Source: CAZJDM01 sp964544765 (GTDB lineage: Bacteria; Bdellovibrionota_B; Oligoflexia; CAYFLR01). From it: 54,967 bases of DNA. Numbering within the stretch: the stretch's first letter is position 1; every line of letters starts with the position of its first letter. The stretch lies in contig CAZJDM010000007.1 in assembly GCA_964544765.1 (NCBI GenBank), positions 1 through 54,967 of the forward strand, written 5' to 3'. Both the position numbers and the translations under genes were made by a program. Below the pieces are notes generated by a model that did not search any database, was not told the origin of the DNA, and was given only the letters and a program-made list of their open reading frames with translations. This document shows positions 41,414 to 50,276 of this stretch, piece after piece.

Positions 41414-42641
41414 TGATTATCTTAGAGGATCTTTTATATTTAAAGCGTGGTTGATTGGGGTAATTGGATTAATTATTGGATGTGATGGAAAGGTGTTGGT
41501 AGAAAGCCCAGATAATACACTCAATCCAGAGCCAGTTTTAGAATTTAATGCGGGTTCGGTTCCTCAGCAAGGGGATCCTAGGCAAGAAGAGCAGTGGGCC
41601 ACAAGTGTATTAGGCTTAGATACTGTGTGGGAAAATTATGAAGGAACAAAATTGATTAGGGTTGCGGTCTTGAGTACGGGGATAGACTATAACCACCCAG
41701 ACTTAAATAACAATGTTTTTCGAAATTTTAAAGAGTTAGAAGCTAAGCTGCCTGGAGAGGTAAACCATCTGGATAAAAAGGATAATGATGGTAATGGTTA
41801 TGCTGACGATTTAATTGGCTGGAACGTGATTGAGCAAAATGGTTTTCCTTTTGACAAAATTGGTTTAGGTACTCAAGCTGCGGGTATTATTGGAGCTGTT
41901 CATGACAACGGTGTAGGGATAAAAGGAGTCCTTAAAAATGTGACGATGGTTCCGGTGAAATATATTGGTGAAGATGGTCGAATAACTGTCCCCAATATAG
42001 TTGAAGGAATTGATTATGCGTTAAGTGTTAACTCCGATGTAATTTTTCTTCATATGAGTAACATTCTTTTGGGAAGTTCGGATGACATCAATACCGAAGA
42101 TAAAGCGGCTGCTGCTGAAGCTTTTAAAGGAGAAAAAGCTTCTTTGCAGGCAGCTCTTGATAAAGTGAAGAAAAATAACGCCGTTTTAGTTGTTAGTGCG
42201 GGAAATATGGCTTCAAAGATGGATGCTGGTAAAGATAGTTTTAGAATTATGAATATTTTTGCCGAAAATAAAGAAAATGTCGTAATAGTAACATCAGTAG
42301 ATAAAAACAATAGGCGTCCACGTTTAGCTAATTATGGTCCTGATGTAGTAGATATTATGGCTCCAGGAGTGGATGTTCTAACTACTGATCTGAGAAATGA
42401 ATATTCCCAAGTAAGTAGTACTTTTGCAGCTGCGGCATATGTAGCTGGAGCAATTTCACTGGCTATTGCTGAATTTAGTAATCGGTTACCCCGAAAAGAA
42501 ATTGTAAAATCATTAATTCAGGATGACGCAAGTACACCGTTTAATTTGAGAGACAATGAATATTATGAGACTGTAGGTAGAAATCAACTTCATGTTGGTA
42601 ATTTGCTTAGTTATCTGTCAAAGGAAAAAAATAAAGAATAG
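41400..42641 (+). CDS. Catalytically dead subtilisin-like lipoprotein (pseudoprotease)
   Basis: 413 residues, clearly subtilase-like but with the whole triad replaced. The Asp position is Ser92 (VAVLSTGIDYNHPDL), the His position is Leu156 (IGLGTQAAG against GHGTHCAG), and the Ser position is Phe342 (SSTFAAAAYVAG against SGTSMATPHVAG). The oxyanion Asn269 (VSAGNMA) and the fold-forming segments remain, including the calcium-like DNDGNGYADD. The lipobox LIIGC ends the signal (Cys28). The ATG overlaps the upstream active protease by 14 bases and has AAAGGAGG in front, so the two should be made together. A role as partner, chaperone or regulator of the active enzyme is inferred. The reading frame is clean, so it is not a pseudogene. 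Confidence 0.88.
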   Translation: MKLCNDYLRGSFIFKAWLIGVIGLIIGCDGKVLVESPDNTLNPEPVLEFNAGSVPQQGDPRQEEQWATSVLGLDTVWENYEGTKLIRVAVLSTGIDYNHPDLNNNVFRNFKELEAKLPGEVNHLDKKDNDGNGYADDLIGWNVIEQNGFPFDKIGLGTQAAGIIGAVHDNGVGIKGVLKNVTMVPVKYIGEDGRITVPNIVEGIDYALSVNSDVIFLHMSNILLGSSDDINTEDKAAAAEAFKGEKASLQAALDKVKKNNAVLVVSAGNMASKMDAGKDSFRIMNIFAENKENVVIVTSVDKNNRRPRLANYGPDVVDIMAPGVDVLTTDLRNEYSQVSSTFAAAAYVAGAISLAIAEFSNRLPRKEIVKSLIQDDASTPFNLRDNEYYETVGRNQLHVGNLLSYLSKEKNKE

Positions 42642-42650
42642 AGATAATTG

Positions 42651-42680
42651 GATTGCACTGAAAAAGTTCAAGGTGGCAAT
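42651..42680. repeat. Short intergenic element, copy C
   Basis: Located between the convergent pseudoprotease and ExbD genes. It starts GATTGCACTGAAAAAG and ends GGTGGCAAT, with ATTGC (42652-42656) pairing with GCAAT (42676-42680). It matches copies A and B in the TTGC-x-x-TGAAAAA core. Confidence 0.5.
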
Positions 42681-42681
42681 G

Positions 42682-43188
42682 TTATCTGGGGCGAGAAACT
42701 ACTAGATCAAAGGTTATGAATTCAGATTGAGAGGCTGTTCTCATAACCTTTTTCAATAATTTAAAGGGGACCCTCTTATCGGCGTTTAAAACAATCGTTG
42801 ATTTAACCTTTTTTAAACGTGGATCATCCTTATTTATTTTCAACATAGTATCCATGTTTTTGCGCATGTCTTCAAAAGATCTGTGTAAAGGTAGAATAGC
42901 TCCTTGAGCTTCATTTCTTCTACTGTCTTGTACGGCAAATCCGTTTTCTAGATTTATAACGTGTTTTTGATTTAGAACTATCTCTTGAGTAGAAATCATA
43001 AGTTGAGGTTTGGTCACCAAAGAAGATTCAGTCGTAGAACTCGGCGGTTTTAAATTATTAGAAAAATCAAGACTGATTGGGTCAGTGGAGAAACTCATTA
43101 GTAGAAAAACTGTTAATATAGTAAACATGTCCAGCATAGGAACAACGTTTAACTCCATTCCATTGGCTTCGCTAGCTCCACCGTGCAT
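42682..43188 (-). CDS. ExbD/TolR-family protein (second of two)
   Basis: 168 residues. A short N-terminal tail leads to one transmembrane helix with the conserved membrane aspartate Asp20 (ELNVVPMLDMFTILTVFLLM), which carries protons in ExbB/ExbD, TolQ/TolR and MotA/MotB motors. A periplasmic domain of about 125 residues follows, ending in a STIVLNADKRVPFKLLKKVM segment typical of ExbD. AGGAG lies 6 bases before the ATG. It is the third gene of an exbB-exbD-exbD unit; two ExbD-type subunits with one ExbB-type are also seen in gliding and Tol-like motors of deltaproteobacteria. Confidence 0.88.
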   Translation of the reverse strand: MHGGASEANGMELNVVPMLDMFTILTVFLLMSFSTDPISLDFSNNLKPPSSTTESSLVTKPQLMISTQEIVLNQKHVINLENGFAVQDSRRNEAQGAILPLHRSFEDMRKNMDTMLKINKDDPRLKKVKSTIVLNADKRVPFKLLKKVMRTASQSEFITFDLVVSRPR

Positions 43189-43250
43189 TTTGGCTCCTAA
43201 AGTTTTATAATTACGGTTTCTAGTTTTTTATTTACAGTCTCTTAAAAACT

Positions 43251-43811
43251 CTAAAGAATAACTCCACCCATTACAACACTACCAAATAATACAGATGCCG
43301 GAAGCTCGGTGCCATTCGGCTTTTTTGTTGTTAATGGAGGATCGTGCTTTCTAATATCCCTAGCGGCATCTAATACCTTAATTATCGTTTGATAGTCGGT
43401 GTCTTCATCTGGGAATAATGTAAACATAACCAATCGTGGATGATTAAGTTTGATTTTGACAAGTTGATTGTGAAAATCATTGAGCGCGCCATTCAGATCG
43501 TCACCTTGAAAAGGGAATGTGTAGGATTTATCTTGATGAGGACCTTTTTTACCTTGTAGTTCTAAGAGTATCTTGTTTTTAAATAAAGTTACGTTGACGT
43601 TAACAGTGGGTTGATTCTTAGGAGTTGATTTAGGAGGTAACTTGGATGAAAGAAAAGGGATTTCAACCTGAATTTGACCAAAGGCAAAAAATGAAGCAGA
43701 TACTAGAAGAAAAGCATTGAGGATAGTTACCAGGTCGATCATTGGAATAACGTTTATTCCAAAAGCTTCAGCTTCTAACTCACGTTCTTTAAATCGAAAC
43801 CTTCTACTCAT
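43251..43811 (-). CDS. ExbD/TolR-family protein (first of two)
   Basis: 186 residues from ATG 43811, with GAGGAGAAG upstream; an in-frame start 12 codons earlier lacks a site. The membrane aspartate is Asp26 in INVIPMIDLVTILNAFLLV. The periplasmic part has VNVTLFKNKILLEL and a DEDTDYQTIIKVLDAARDIR segment, the normal ExbD C-terminal helix. The C-terminal tail ends in a Gly/Val-rich stretch (SVLFGSVVMGGVIL). With the ExbB-like protein upstream it should form a proton-driven motor that energises an outer-membrane or envelope machine. No TonB, TonB receptor, TolA, TolB or Pal gene is adjacent, so the partner is unknown. Confidence 0.87.
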   Translation of the reverse strand: MSRRFRFKERELEAEAFGINVIPMIDLVTILNAFLLVSASFFAFGQIQVEIPFLSSKLPPKSTPKNQPTVNVNVTLFKNKILLELQGKKGPHQDKSYTFPFQGDDLNGALNDFHNQLVKIKLNHPRLVMFTLFPDEDTDYQTIIKVLDAARDIRKHDPPLTTKKPNGTELPASVLFGSVVMGGVIL

Positions 43812-43884
43812 AATAAAACACTTCTCCTCACTGCCTTGATCTTGCATTTTTTAGGCAGAATCAATTCATTTATTCATTGCCAAT

Positions 43885-44514
43885 CTATTTTCGGCAACTT
43901 AACCGGTCTATAAGACGAGATGAATATTGGTCAACATCAGCAATAATTTTATTAGATTGACTTGTAATTATTCCGTGAACAACCATGCAAAATATTGCTA
44001 CCATTAATCCAAAAGAGGTAGCAAACAAGGCAGAAGAAATTCCCTGTGCCAGCATAGTTTGTTTGGCTTCTCCAGTAACGGTAGCGAGAGCTCTAAAGGA
44101 ATCAATGAGTCCCATTATGGTTCCAATTAAACCAAGTAAAGTAGCAATATTAGCAATTATGCCCAAATAATGGGTTCTTTTAGTTACCATGGGCTTCACT
44201 TGTAGTAACGCCGCTTCAACCGCGTTTTGAATCTGGGTGCTGCCTAGATTTGCTCTTAAAAGTCCAAATTTTAAAACATGAGATAAAAGAGCAGATCGAT
44301 AGGCTGCACACACACGAACAGCTCCTTCGATATCATCTTGTTTGATATAATTTTCGATAGTATTATAAAAGGCCCTAGCATTAATATTGAACTTAACAAA
44401 GACCAGATAAAATTTTTCTATGGTAATTGCCACGGCAAAAGCTAATGATAAAAATATGAACCACATGACATAATGATCTTGGAAGTGATTGAGCATGTCT
44501 AAGAAGAAATTCAC
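43885..44514 (-). CDS. MotA/TolQ/ExbB-family proton channel protein
   Basis: 209 residues starting at GTG 44514. An AAGGAGG five bases before this GTG is the best ribosome site in the region and lies inside the frame of an earlier ATG at 44538, so the GTG is preferred. Three transmembrane helices are visible: one near the N-terminus (MWFIFLSLAFAVAITIE) and two in the conserved domain (YLGIIANIATLLGLIGTIMGLIDSF; GISSALFATSFGLMVAIFCMVVHGI). LLGLIGTIMGLIDSFRAL is the family hallmark. It heads the exbB-exbD-exbD operon and is divergent from the dinG-like gene. Confidence 0.9.
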   Translation of the reverse strand: MNFFLDMLNHFQDHYVMWFIFLSLAFAVAITIEKFYLVFVKFNINARAFYNTIENYIKQDDIEGAVRVCAAYRSALLSHVLKFGLLRANLGSTQIQNAVEAALLQVKPMVTKRTHYLGIIANIATLLGLIGTIMGLIDSFRALATVTGEAKQTMLAQGISSALFATSFGLMVAIFCMVVHGIITSQSNKIIADVDQYSSRLIDRLSCRK

Positions 44515-44616
44515 GTGTGCCTCCTTATGATCTTTCAATTGTTTCTTTTATAGTAATTTTATGCTATTAGCACTAAAGTTTATTGTAAGAATTTTGGAAG
44601 GGCAAGTCAATCAGAT

Positions 44617-46815
44617 ATGAAAAAATTGATTAAAGAGTATTTTGCGGCGAAGGGGCATTTATCAAAAAACTTCCTTTCTTTTGAGTATCGGAAAGCTCAA
44701 CAGGATATGTCGGGTCAGGTATTAACAGCTTTTGAAAATAGATCAATTTTTGTATGCGAAGCAGAAACCGGTACCGGAAAAACATTTGCCTACTTAATAC
44801 CTGCTATTGAATGGTCCACCAGGAAGAAAGAGCGGATTTTAATTTCAACTAATACAATTAATTTGCAGGAACAAATATTTTTAAAAGATATACCTGCTTT
44901 AAGTAAATTGGATCTTTCTTTTAAAGTTGCCTTACTTAAAGGAATGGGAAATTATTTATGTTTACTTTCTTTAAAAGAAATTGAAACGGATCTGGAAAGA
45001 TCAAAGTTTTTCTATATTGAAGATTATGAAAAGGAATGGTTTAAGGAGGTAATTGAATGGTCGCGTGAAACCACTGATGGAAGTATTGGTTCATTACCCA
45101 TTACTCCAAGATCTGATTCTTGGGAAAAAATAAGTACTACACCTGAATCATGCTTAAAAAAGAAGTGTCCACACTTTGAACCCTGTTATTATTTTAAGAA
45201 AAGAAGAGCAGCGTTAGAAGCTGATATTATTATTACTAATCATGCCTTATTATTTGCTGATTTGAGTATCAGAGCCGAACTTGAAAATAATGATATAAAT
45301 ACCATTTTTCCGCCATACCAATCGGTTATTATTGATGAGGCCCATCATATAGAAGAAGTAGCATCAAAACATTTTGGTCTTAAGCTCAGTTGGTATGGAA
45401 TAAATCATACTCTTGGACAAATGCAAAATTATAGAAGAAAAGATAAGGGATTTTTACCCCAGTTACAGCAGAAATTGTTATTTGAATTGAATAAAAAAAC
45501 TTCTCCTTCATCTGACACAATAAAAAAAATAAATAAGACAATGGATTTTATTGCTACTGAAATATACCCGATATTTAAAGTATTAGTAGACAGCCTTCAT
45601 AATATCGGTGCTGATATCCTTGAAAAGGTGGACCTTTTGGATGATGGTAAATCGCGGTCAATCGGTACGCGTAATAAGATCAGACTAACCAATGGGATTG
45701 AAAAAAGTGATTTATGGCAGAATAGTATTGTCTCCAGTCTAGAGAAGTTAAATGAGATCATAATACTTTTTATAGAAAAAATTAGAAGTTTAAAACAGTC
45801 CTTAGAAGAATTAGATGGAAGTAAAACCTCTAAACCGACAAATAAATATTATTTAGAAAAGATGAGGATCAATTCAATCATAACTTATTTAAAAAAGGTT
45901 ATGAGAACCATTAAAATCTTAACTAAATATGAAAATCCTAGTCCATATGTAAAATGGGTTGAAATAAAGGACTCTAAAAGATTTGGTCAATTATTAACTT
46001 TTGAATGCGTTCCTTTGGATGTAGGTCCTCTTTTGCAACAGTATTTATACAAAAAACTAAAAACTATCGTTGCTACATCCGCGACTTTGACAGTGGGAAA
46101 CAACTTTTCTTTTTTCAAAAGTCGTACTGGACTCGACGCAGTAGAAGAAGATCGATTAGATACCAAAATCTTAAAAAGCCCTTTTGATTATCAAAAGCAA
46201 GCCTTGATAGCCATTCCTTCAGACATTCATGAACCATCTCATCCTGATTATTTCTCTGATATTGTTCCCTTTGTTCTTGATGCGGTTACGGAGGCTCAAG
46301 GTAACTCACTGCTACTTTTTACCAGTTATCAAGCAATTAATATTTTTTCAAGTATGATCGAAGAATCTTTTCTTGATAAAAAGTTATTGCCACTAAAGCA
46401 GGGGGATCTGAGCAGGAATCTTTTGATCAATCGTTTTAAAGAGTCAAAAGGATCCGTTCTGATGGGAACAGATAGCTTTTGGGAGGGGATAGATATTAAG
46501 GGAGAAAGATTAAAATTAGTGATCATTTTTAAATTACCATTTCAGGTTCCCACCGAACCTTTATATGAAGCTAGAATTGAATCAATAAAATTAAATGGAG
46601 GAAATTCATTTAAGGAATATACATTACCTTTTGCTGTTATAAAGTTTAAACAGGGCATGGGCCGATTAATTAGGTCCAAAAAAGATCGTGGTGCTATACT
46701 TGTATTGGATCCTCGTTTATTAAATAAATCTTACGCGAATGTATTTTTTCAGACATTTCCTTGTGCTCCTATTATTGAAACTAGAAAAGCTATTATCGAT
46801 CAATTGGAGTTTTAA
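44617..46815 (+). CDS. DinG/XPD-family ATP-dependent DNA helicase
   Basis: 732 residues. Superfamily 2 motifs are in order: Walker A AETGTGKT (49-56), DEAH at 240-243 (VIIDEAHHIEE), ATSATL near 485, GSVLMGTDSFWEGIDIKG, and the motif VI sequence QGMGRLIRSKKDRG. Four cysteines (115 in GNYLC, then 179, 184 and 190) match the 4Fe-4S domain of XPD/DinG helicases. DinG unwinds DNA 5' to 3' and resolves R-loops and G-quadruplexes. The gene is single, divergent from the ExbB operon and convergent with the thioredoxin gene 9 bases away. The upstream ribosome site (GGAAGGG) is rather far from the ATG. Confidence 0.93.
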   Translation: MKKLIKEYFAAKGHLSKNFLSFEYRKAQQDMSGQVLTAFENRSIFVCEAETGTGKTFAYLIPAIEWSTRKKERILISTNTINLQEQIFLKDIPALSKLDLSFKVALLKGMGNYLCLLSLKEIETDLERSKFFYIEDYEKEWFKEVIEWSRETTDGSIGSLPITPRSDSWEKISTTPESCLKKKCPHFEPCYYFKKRRAALEADIIITNHALLFADLSIRAELENNDINTIFPPYQSVIIDEAHHIEEVASKHFGLKLSWYGINHTLGQMQNYRRKDKGFLPQLQQKLLFELNKKTSPSSDTIKKINKTMDFIATEIYPIFKVLVDSLHNIGADILEKVDLLDDGKSRSIGTRNKIRLTNGIEKSDLWQNSIVSSLEKLNEIIILFIEKIRSLKQSLEELDGSKTSKPTNKYYLEKMRINSIITYLKKVMRTIKILTKYENPSPYVKWVEIKDSKRFGQLLTFECVPLDVGPLLQQYLYKKLKTIVATSATLTVGNNFSFFKSRTGLDAVEEDRLDTKILKSPFDYQKQALIAIPSDIHEPSHPDYFSDIVPFVLDAVTEAQGNSLLLFTSYQAINIFSSMIEESFLDKKLLPLKQGDLSRNLLINRFKESKGSVLMGTDSFWEGIDIKGERLKLVIIFKLPFQVPTEPLYEARIESIKLNGGNSFKEYTLPFAVIKFKQGMGRLIRSKKDRGAILVLDPRLLNKSYANVFFQTFPCAPIIETRKAIIDQLEF

Positions 46816-46824
46816 AACTTAAAC

Positions 46825-47823
46825 TCAAGTTGTTAAATCTTTTAATTTCAAATGTAGTTTGTCTTGCCAAATAGTTTTCTTATTGTCTTTTTTAGTTTCT
46901 TTTAATGCCTCGGAAAGAGTTTCAATGGCGGCTTCTTTTTTGCTCATTTTAACTTCAATATCTGCCTTTAGAAACACTGCATGATACCAAGGGTTTCCAT
47001 AGGAGTATTTCAATGAAAGAGTAGCATAAACATATGCCTCATTAAGATTTTCTTTTTTTACTAAATAATTGGCATAGCTATTGTTTAAATAGAATTCATG
47101 TGGATATGCCTTTACTAATTTAGTGTAAACTGAATCTACGTTAGCTTCTTGCTTTAATTTTTTATAGCAATTGATAAGTAATTGATTAGAATACCTTGAT
47201 GTACGGAATACAGAGTGCTGCATAGCATTTTTACAGTTATCAATGCAACTACTTATAGCAGCTTCTTTTATATCACCACTATTCAATAACCATTCTGCCA
47301 ACCTAATAACATTTGATAATTGCTCATCGTTTAAAGTATTTACAGAGTCATAAGTATTTACTTTTTGTTTAAGCTCCGCAATAGTCATATTATAATTTTT
47401 ATTTTTATCAAACCAATCAATAAAGGCGCTATTATGCAGCAGGTTTATTTGCATTCGGTCTATCTCATTTAATTCCGAATCAAGTAATATTACAGATGGA
47501 AGAGCTTTACGTGGATTTAATTTTTCCCATAGATTAGACATTGTTAAATCATCTACATATACTTTCACAACATCTTTGGTTGTTTTTTGAAAAATATCAG
47601 TAGGAAATACATATTCTTTTAAATAAACACAAGAAGGACACCAATCTGCCGAATATACCAACAACACTCTCAAATTTTTTTCTCTAGCAATTTTTTTTAT
47701 TTGCTCAGGAAAGGTGAAATTAAAACCTTTTAATGATTTAGCATCATACTTTTTTTTATCTTGTAAAGCATCCTGATGTATTTCATAAATTCTAGATATG
47801 TTTTTATTTTTGCTTTTAGACAT
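46825..47823 (-). CDS. Thioredoxin-fold/TPR protein, apparently cytoplasmic
   Basis: 332 residues from ATG 47823 (GGAG about 9-10 bases before; an ATG five codons earlier would overlap the site). Residues about 50-140 have a thioredoxin fold with the active site W61-C-P-S-C65 in VYSADWCPSCVYLKE, then a cis-Pro-like ALPSVILLDS. The C-terminal half is helical with TPR-like repeats (AYPHEFYLNNSYANYLVKKE, then LNEAYVYATLSLKYSYGNPW). The N-terminus is Lys-rich with no signal peptide or membrane segment, so the active site should face the reducing cytoplasm, unusual for the DsbD-C/thioredoxin_7 look of the domain. Its role is unknown. Confidence 0.75.
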   Translation of the reverse strand: MSKSKNKNISRIYEIHQDALQDKKKYDAKSLKGFNFTFPEQIKKIAREKNLRVLLVYSADWCPSCVYLKEYVFPTDIFQKTTKDVVKVYVDDLTMSNLWEKLNPRKALPSVILLDSELNEIDRMQINLLHNSAFIDWFDKNKNYNMTIAELKQKVNTYDSVNTLNDEQLSNVIRLAEWLLNSGDIKEAAISSCIDNCKNAMQHSVFRTSRYSNQLLINCYKKLKQEANVDSVYTKLVKAYPHEFYLNNSYANYLVKKENLNEAYVYATLSLKYSYGNPWYHAVFLKADIEVKMSKKEAAIETLSEALKETKKDNKKTIWQDKLHLKLKDLTT

Positions 47824-47870
47824 TATTCGACACTCCATTTTTTGTAATGTTTGTAAAATACTAGATGATT

Positions 47871-47900
47871 AAATCTTTAGTTATAATAAACTAAAGATTT
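47871..47900. promoter_or_regulatory. 12-bp perfect inverted repeat upstream of the thioredoxin/TPR gene
   Basis: AAATCTTTAGTT (47871-47882) and its exact inverse (47889-47900) are spaced by 6 bases, 48 bases before the ATG. A second small palindrome, TTGTA-N4-TACAA (47904-47917), lies next to it. An operator is more likely than a terminator because no T-run follows on the transcribed strand. Confidence 0.45.
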
Positions 47901-48014
47901 ATATTGTATTTATACAAAATAAATTGGTTGATAAAATAGATTTACTTGGTAAGTAAACACTAAAGAAAGATGACTGTTTGATCATTTTTTTAATTAAGTA
48001 ATTGAAATTATAAG

Positions 48015-50252
48015 TTAATTTTGGGAAGAATCATTAATCTTTTTTGCGGCTTTTTCTTTCATTTCTTTTATATATACATTGGCCAATCTTCCATATACAC
48101 CATCTTTATCAATATTATATAATTGGTCCAAATATTTCTTATATTTAGATGACTTGCCAGCCTTGTCTGCTATTTTTAAGGCTGAATACATAAAGGATGG
48201 TTTTTGTTCGTATGAAGGATATTCTTCTAAAAATTTGGTCTGAGTTTGATCGGCTGTTTTCCATTTTCTTAATTTTTTTAATGCTCTGATTTGGGCCAAA
48301 TAGGCTTTTCGTCTTACGTCCTTGTTTTTATCATTCTTTTTAAAAATCTTTAAAATTTTCTTACTTGTTTGAAGTACCCCATACCATGAATTATTTTTTT
48401 CATATTTATTTTGAATAATAGGTAAAAAATTAGCGATTAATTGACCTTTAAATACTGCCAGGTAATCCATAAGGGAGTTTAAAAATCGGGTAGAATTATT
48501 AGTATCTAAAAGGCGTTCAATTACCTCAGTAGGAAACTGGGAAGTAGTTACTTTTGTTTCTATCTTTTTCTTTTCTTCTTGTTGAGCCAGTTTTACATAT
48601 TTAATCGCTTGACGGGTTTTCTTTGCGTAGATACTTATCTCAGCTAATTTTAGATAAAAAGGTTTTAAATGTTTGGTATCTATATTTTGAGTTTTTTGTA
48701 GAGATTTCCAGGCTAAACCATATCTTTTATTAAAACGATATGCTTCGGCTAGTTTCAGATACATTTCAGGATCATTATAATTCTTATAAATCGATTGAAA
48801 ATTCTGTTCATAGTAGTAAATCATTTTGCTATAAGCTTTTTGTTCATAGTAAGTGTATATATATTTCCGGTAGTAATCTGTAAAATAGGGTCGAAAATAG
48901 GTATTAAATTGGCTCATGGGATATTTATCTATAAAGTCTTCCATTTTGTTTACATGTGTGAGATTTAATTCTTCTGTTTTTAACATAGTTATCAGGTAAT
49001 AGTAAGCGGCCAATTCTTGGAAGAAGGGACTTAATTCGGGATTAACTGCAATTTCTTCCAGCTCTTTTTGATAAAGAGAAAGAGCTTTTTTGTCCACTGA
49101 ATTTAGATTTCTTAGGTTATCTTTGCGTAGAAAATTGATATAAGTCAGCATCAACTTGGATGCTTTGCCAGATAGTTGGTCTCCATGCATGAGGGAAGAA
49201 TAATGATACCAATATTTGGCTTTTTTAATCTGACCTAGTTCAAAAGCTATATCACCCATACGCATTAATGCAAATTTACCAACTCGAGTATTCATATGGT
49301 GTTTTTGTAAATAATGGTAATATTTTTCTGCCTTCTTATTTTCTCCGATCCAAAACTTACTCTCAGCAATGTTCCAGATTAAGGTCGGTTTGTCCCAAAT
49401 GAAATTTTTATCGATCAGCATGGCCATTTTAAAAACGTCATCGGCTAAAATGTAATTATTGAGTATATAGTAAATTTCAGCTACTCGATAAAAAGCCTGA
49501 GCGGTTAGTTTCTCTCTCCCATATAAACGAATGGTTCGATCAAATTCCTCAACCGATTGTCGAAAATCTTTATTAAAAAAGAGTAATTCAGATTTTAAAA
49601 ATGAAATGTAAAAATGATATTTGGAATCACTTAAAGTTTTTAGAACCTGATTGCATAGATTATAACTCATAGTATAATGGTTATCTAAGTATAATCCTAA
49701 GGTCAGGTTATAATAAACAATAGGCGCTGTTTGATGATTTGGATTTTCTTTTATGGATGAAAATAGATAAGAAAGGCCTACAAGGATGTACTCAATATTT
49801 TCATCATCATTCATAATGTGTCTTAAAAACGTACTCTTGGCTTTTTCGAACCCGTAGTGAAAATAAGACATTCCTATAACCAGGTTTATGTGCCAACTTA
49901 ATGGACTTTGAGGGACTCTTTTTTGGTGGTCTTCCAACAGTTTACTAGTTTGTAGATATTTCCCTAAGTTATAGAGTCTAATGCCGCGGTTAAGGGTTTG
50001 ATGATCCCAACTGTCACCTTCAACGTGAGGTAGCTTAGGAAAAGGAAGAAATTTAAATTCTATGGTGGAAATGGAACTGAAGGGTTTAAAATAATAAGGA
50101 TATTTCTTTACCCATCTTCTACTTTTTTCAGCAAAATCTCCAATAAAAATATAGCGTTGTAGTAAATCTTTTACGTTTTTATATTGAGGGGTAGCAGGTA
50201 GCGAGAGGGTGAGGGTATAGCTAAAAAATATAAATAAAAGTAAACGAACCAT
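48015..50252 (-). CDS. Large exported TPR-repeat protein
   Basis: 745 residues. A signal peptide (VRLLLFIFFSYTLTLSLPATP) precedes an almost entirely helical protein with many TPR-like units, for example IRLYNLGKYLQTSKLLEDHQ, FYRVAEIYYILNNYILADDVF, RMGDIAFELGQIKKAKYWYH and LKLAEAYRFNKRYGLAWKSL. The composition is rich in Tyr, Lys and aromatic residues. It follows motB by 24 bases and probably belongs to the flbD-motA-motB transcript. That link suggests a periplasmic scaffold around the flagellar stator or motor (inference); several deltaproteobacteria-like bacteria elaborate their motors with extra periplasmic proteins. No enzyme motif is visible. Confidence 0.7.
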   Translation of the reverse strand: MVRLLLFIFFSYTLTLSLPATPQYKNVKDLLQRYIFIGDFAEKSRRWVKKYPYYFKPFSSISTIEFKFLPFPKLPHVEGDSWDHQTLNRGIRLYNLGKYLQTSKLLEDHQKRVPQSPLSWHINLVIGMSYFHYGFEKAKSTFLRHIMNDDENIEYILVGLSYLFSSIKENPNHQTAPIVYYNLTLGLYLDNHYTMSYNLCNQVLKTLSDSKYHFYISFLKSELLFFNKDFRQSVEEFDRTIRLYGREKLTAQAFYRVAEIYYILNNYILADDVFKMAMLIDKNFIWDKPTLIWNIAESKFWIGENKKAEKYYHYLQKHHMNTRVGKFALMRMGDIAFELGQIKKAKYWYHYSSLMHGDQLSGKASKLMLTYINFLRKDNLRNLNSVDKKALSLYQKELEEIAVNPELSPFFQELAAYYYLITMLKTEELNLTHVNKMEDFIDKYPMSQFNTYFRPYFTDYYRKYIYTYYEQKAYSKMIYYYEQNFQSIYKNYNDPEMYLKLAEAYRFNKRYGLAWKSLQKTQNIDTKHLKPFYLKLAEISIYAKKTRQAIKYVKLAQQEEKKKIETKVTTSQFPTEVIERLLDTNNSTRFLNSLMDYLAVFKGQLIANFLPIIQNKYEKNNSWYGVLQTSKKILKIFKKNDKNKDVRRKAYLAQIRALKKLRKWKTADQTQTKFLEEYPSYEQKPSFMYSALKIADKAGKSSKYKKYLDQLYNIDKDGVYGRLANVYIKEMKEKAAKKINDSSQN

Positions 50253-50276
50253 TGAAGTACCATAATATCATAATAT

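Noticed and set aside
42642..42681. tRNA or small RNA gene between convergent genes
   Set aside because: Too short and without cloverleaf; it matches the dispersed palindromic element instead. No tRNA was found in any gap.
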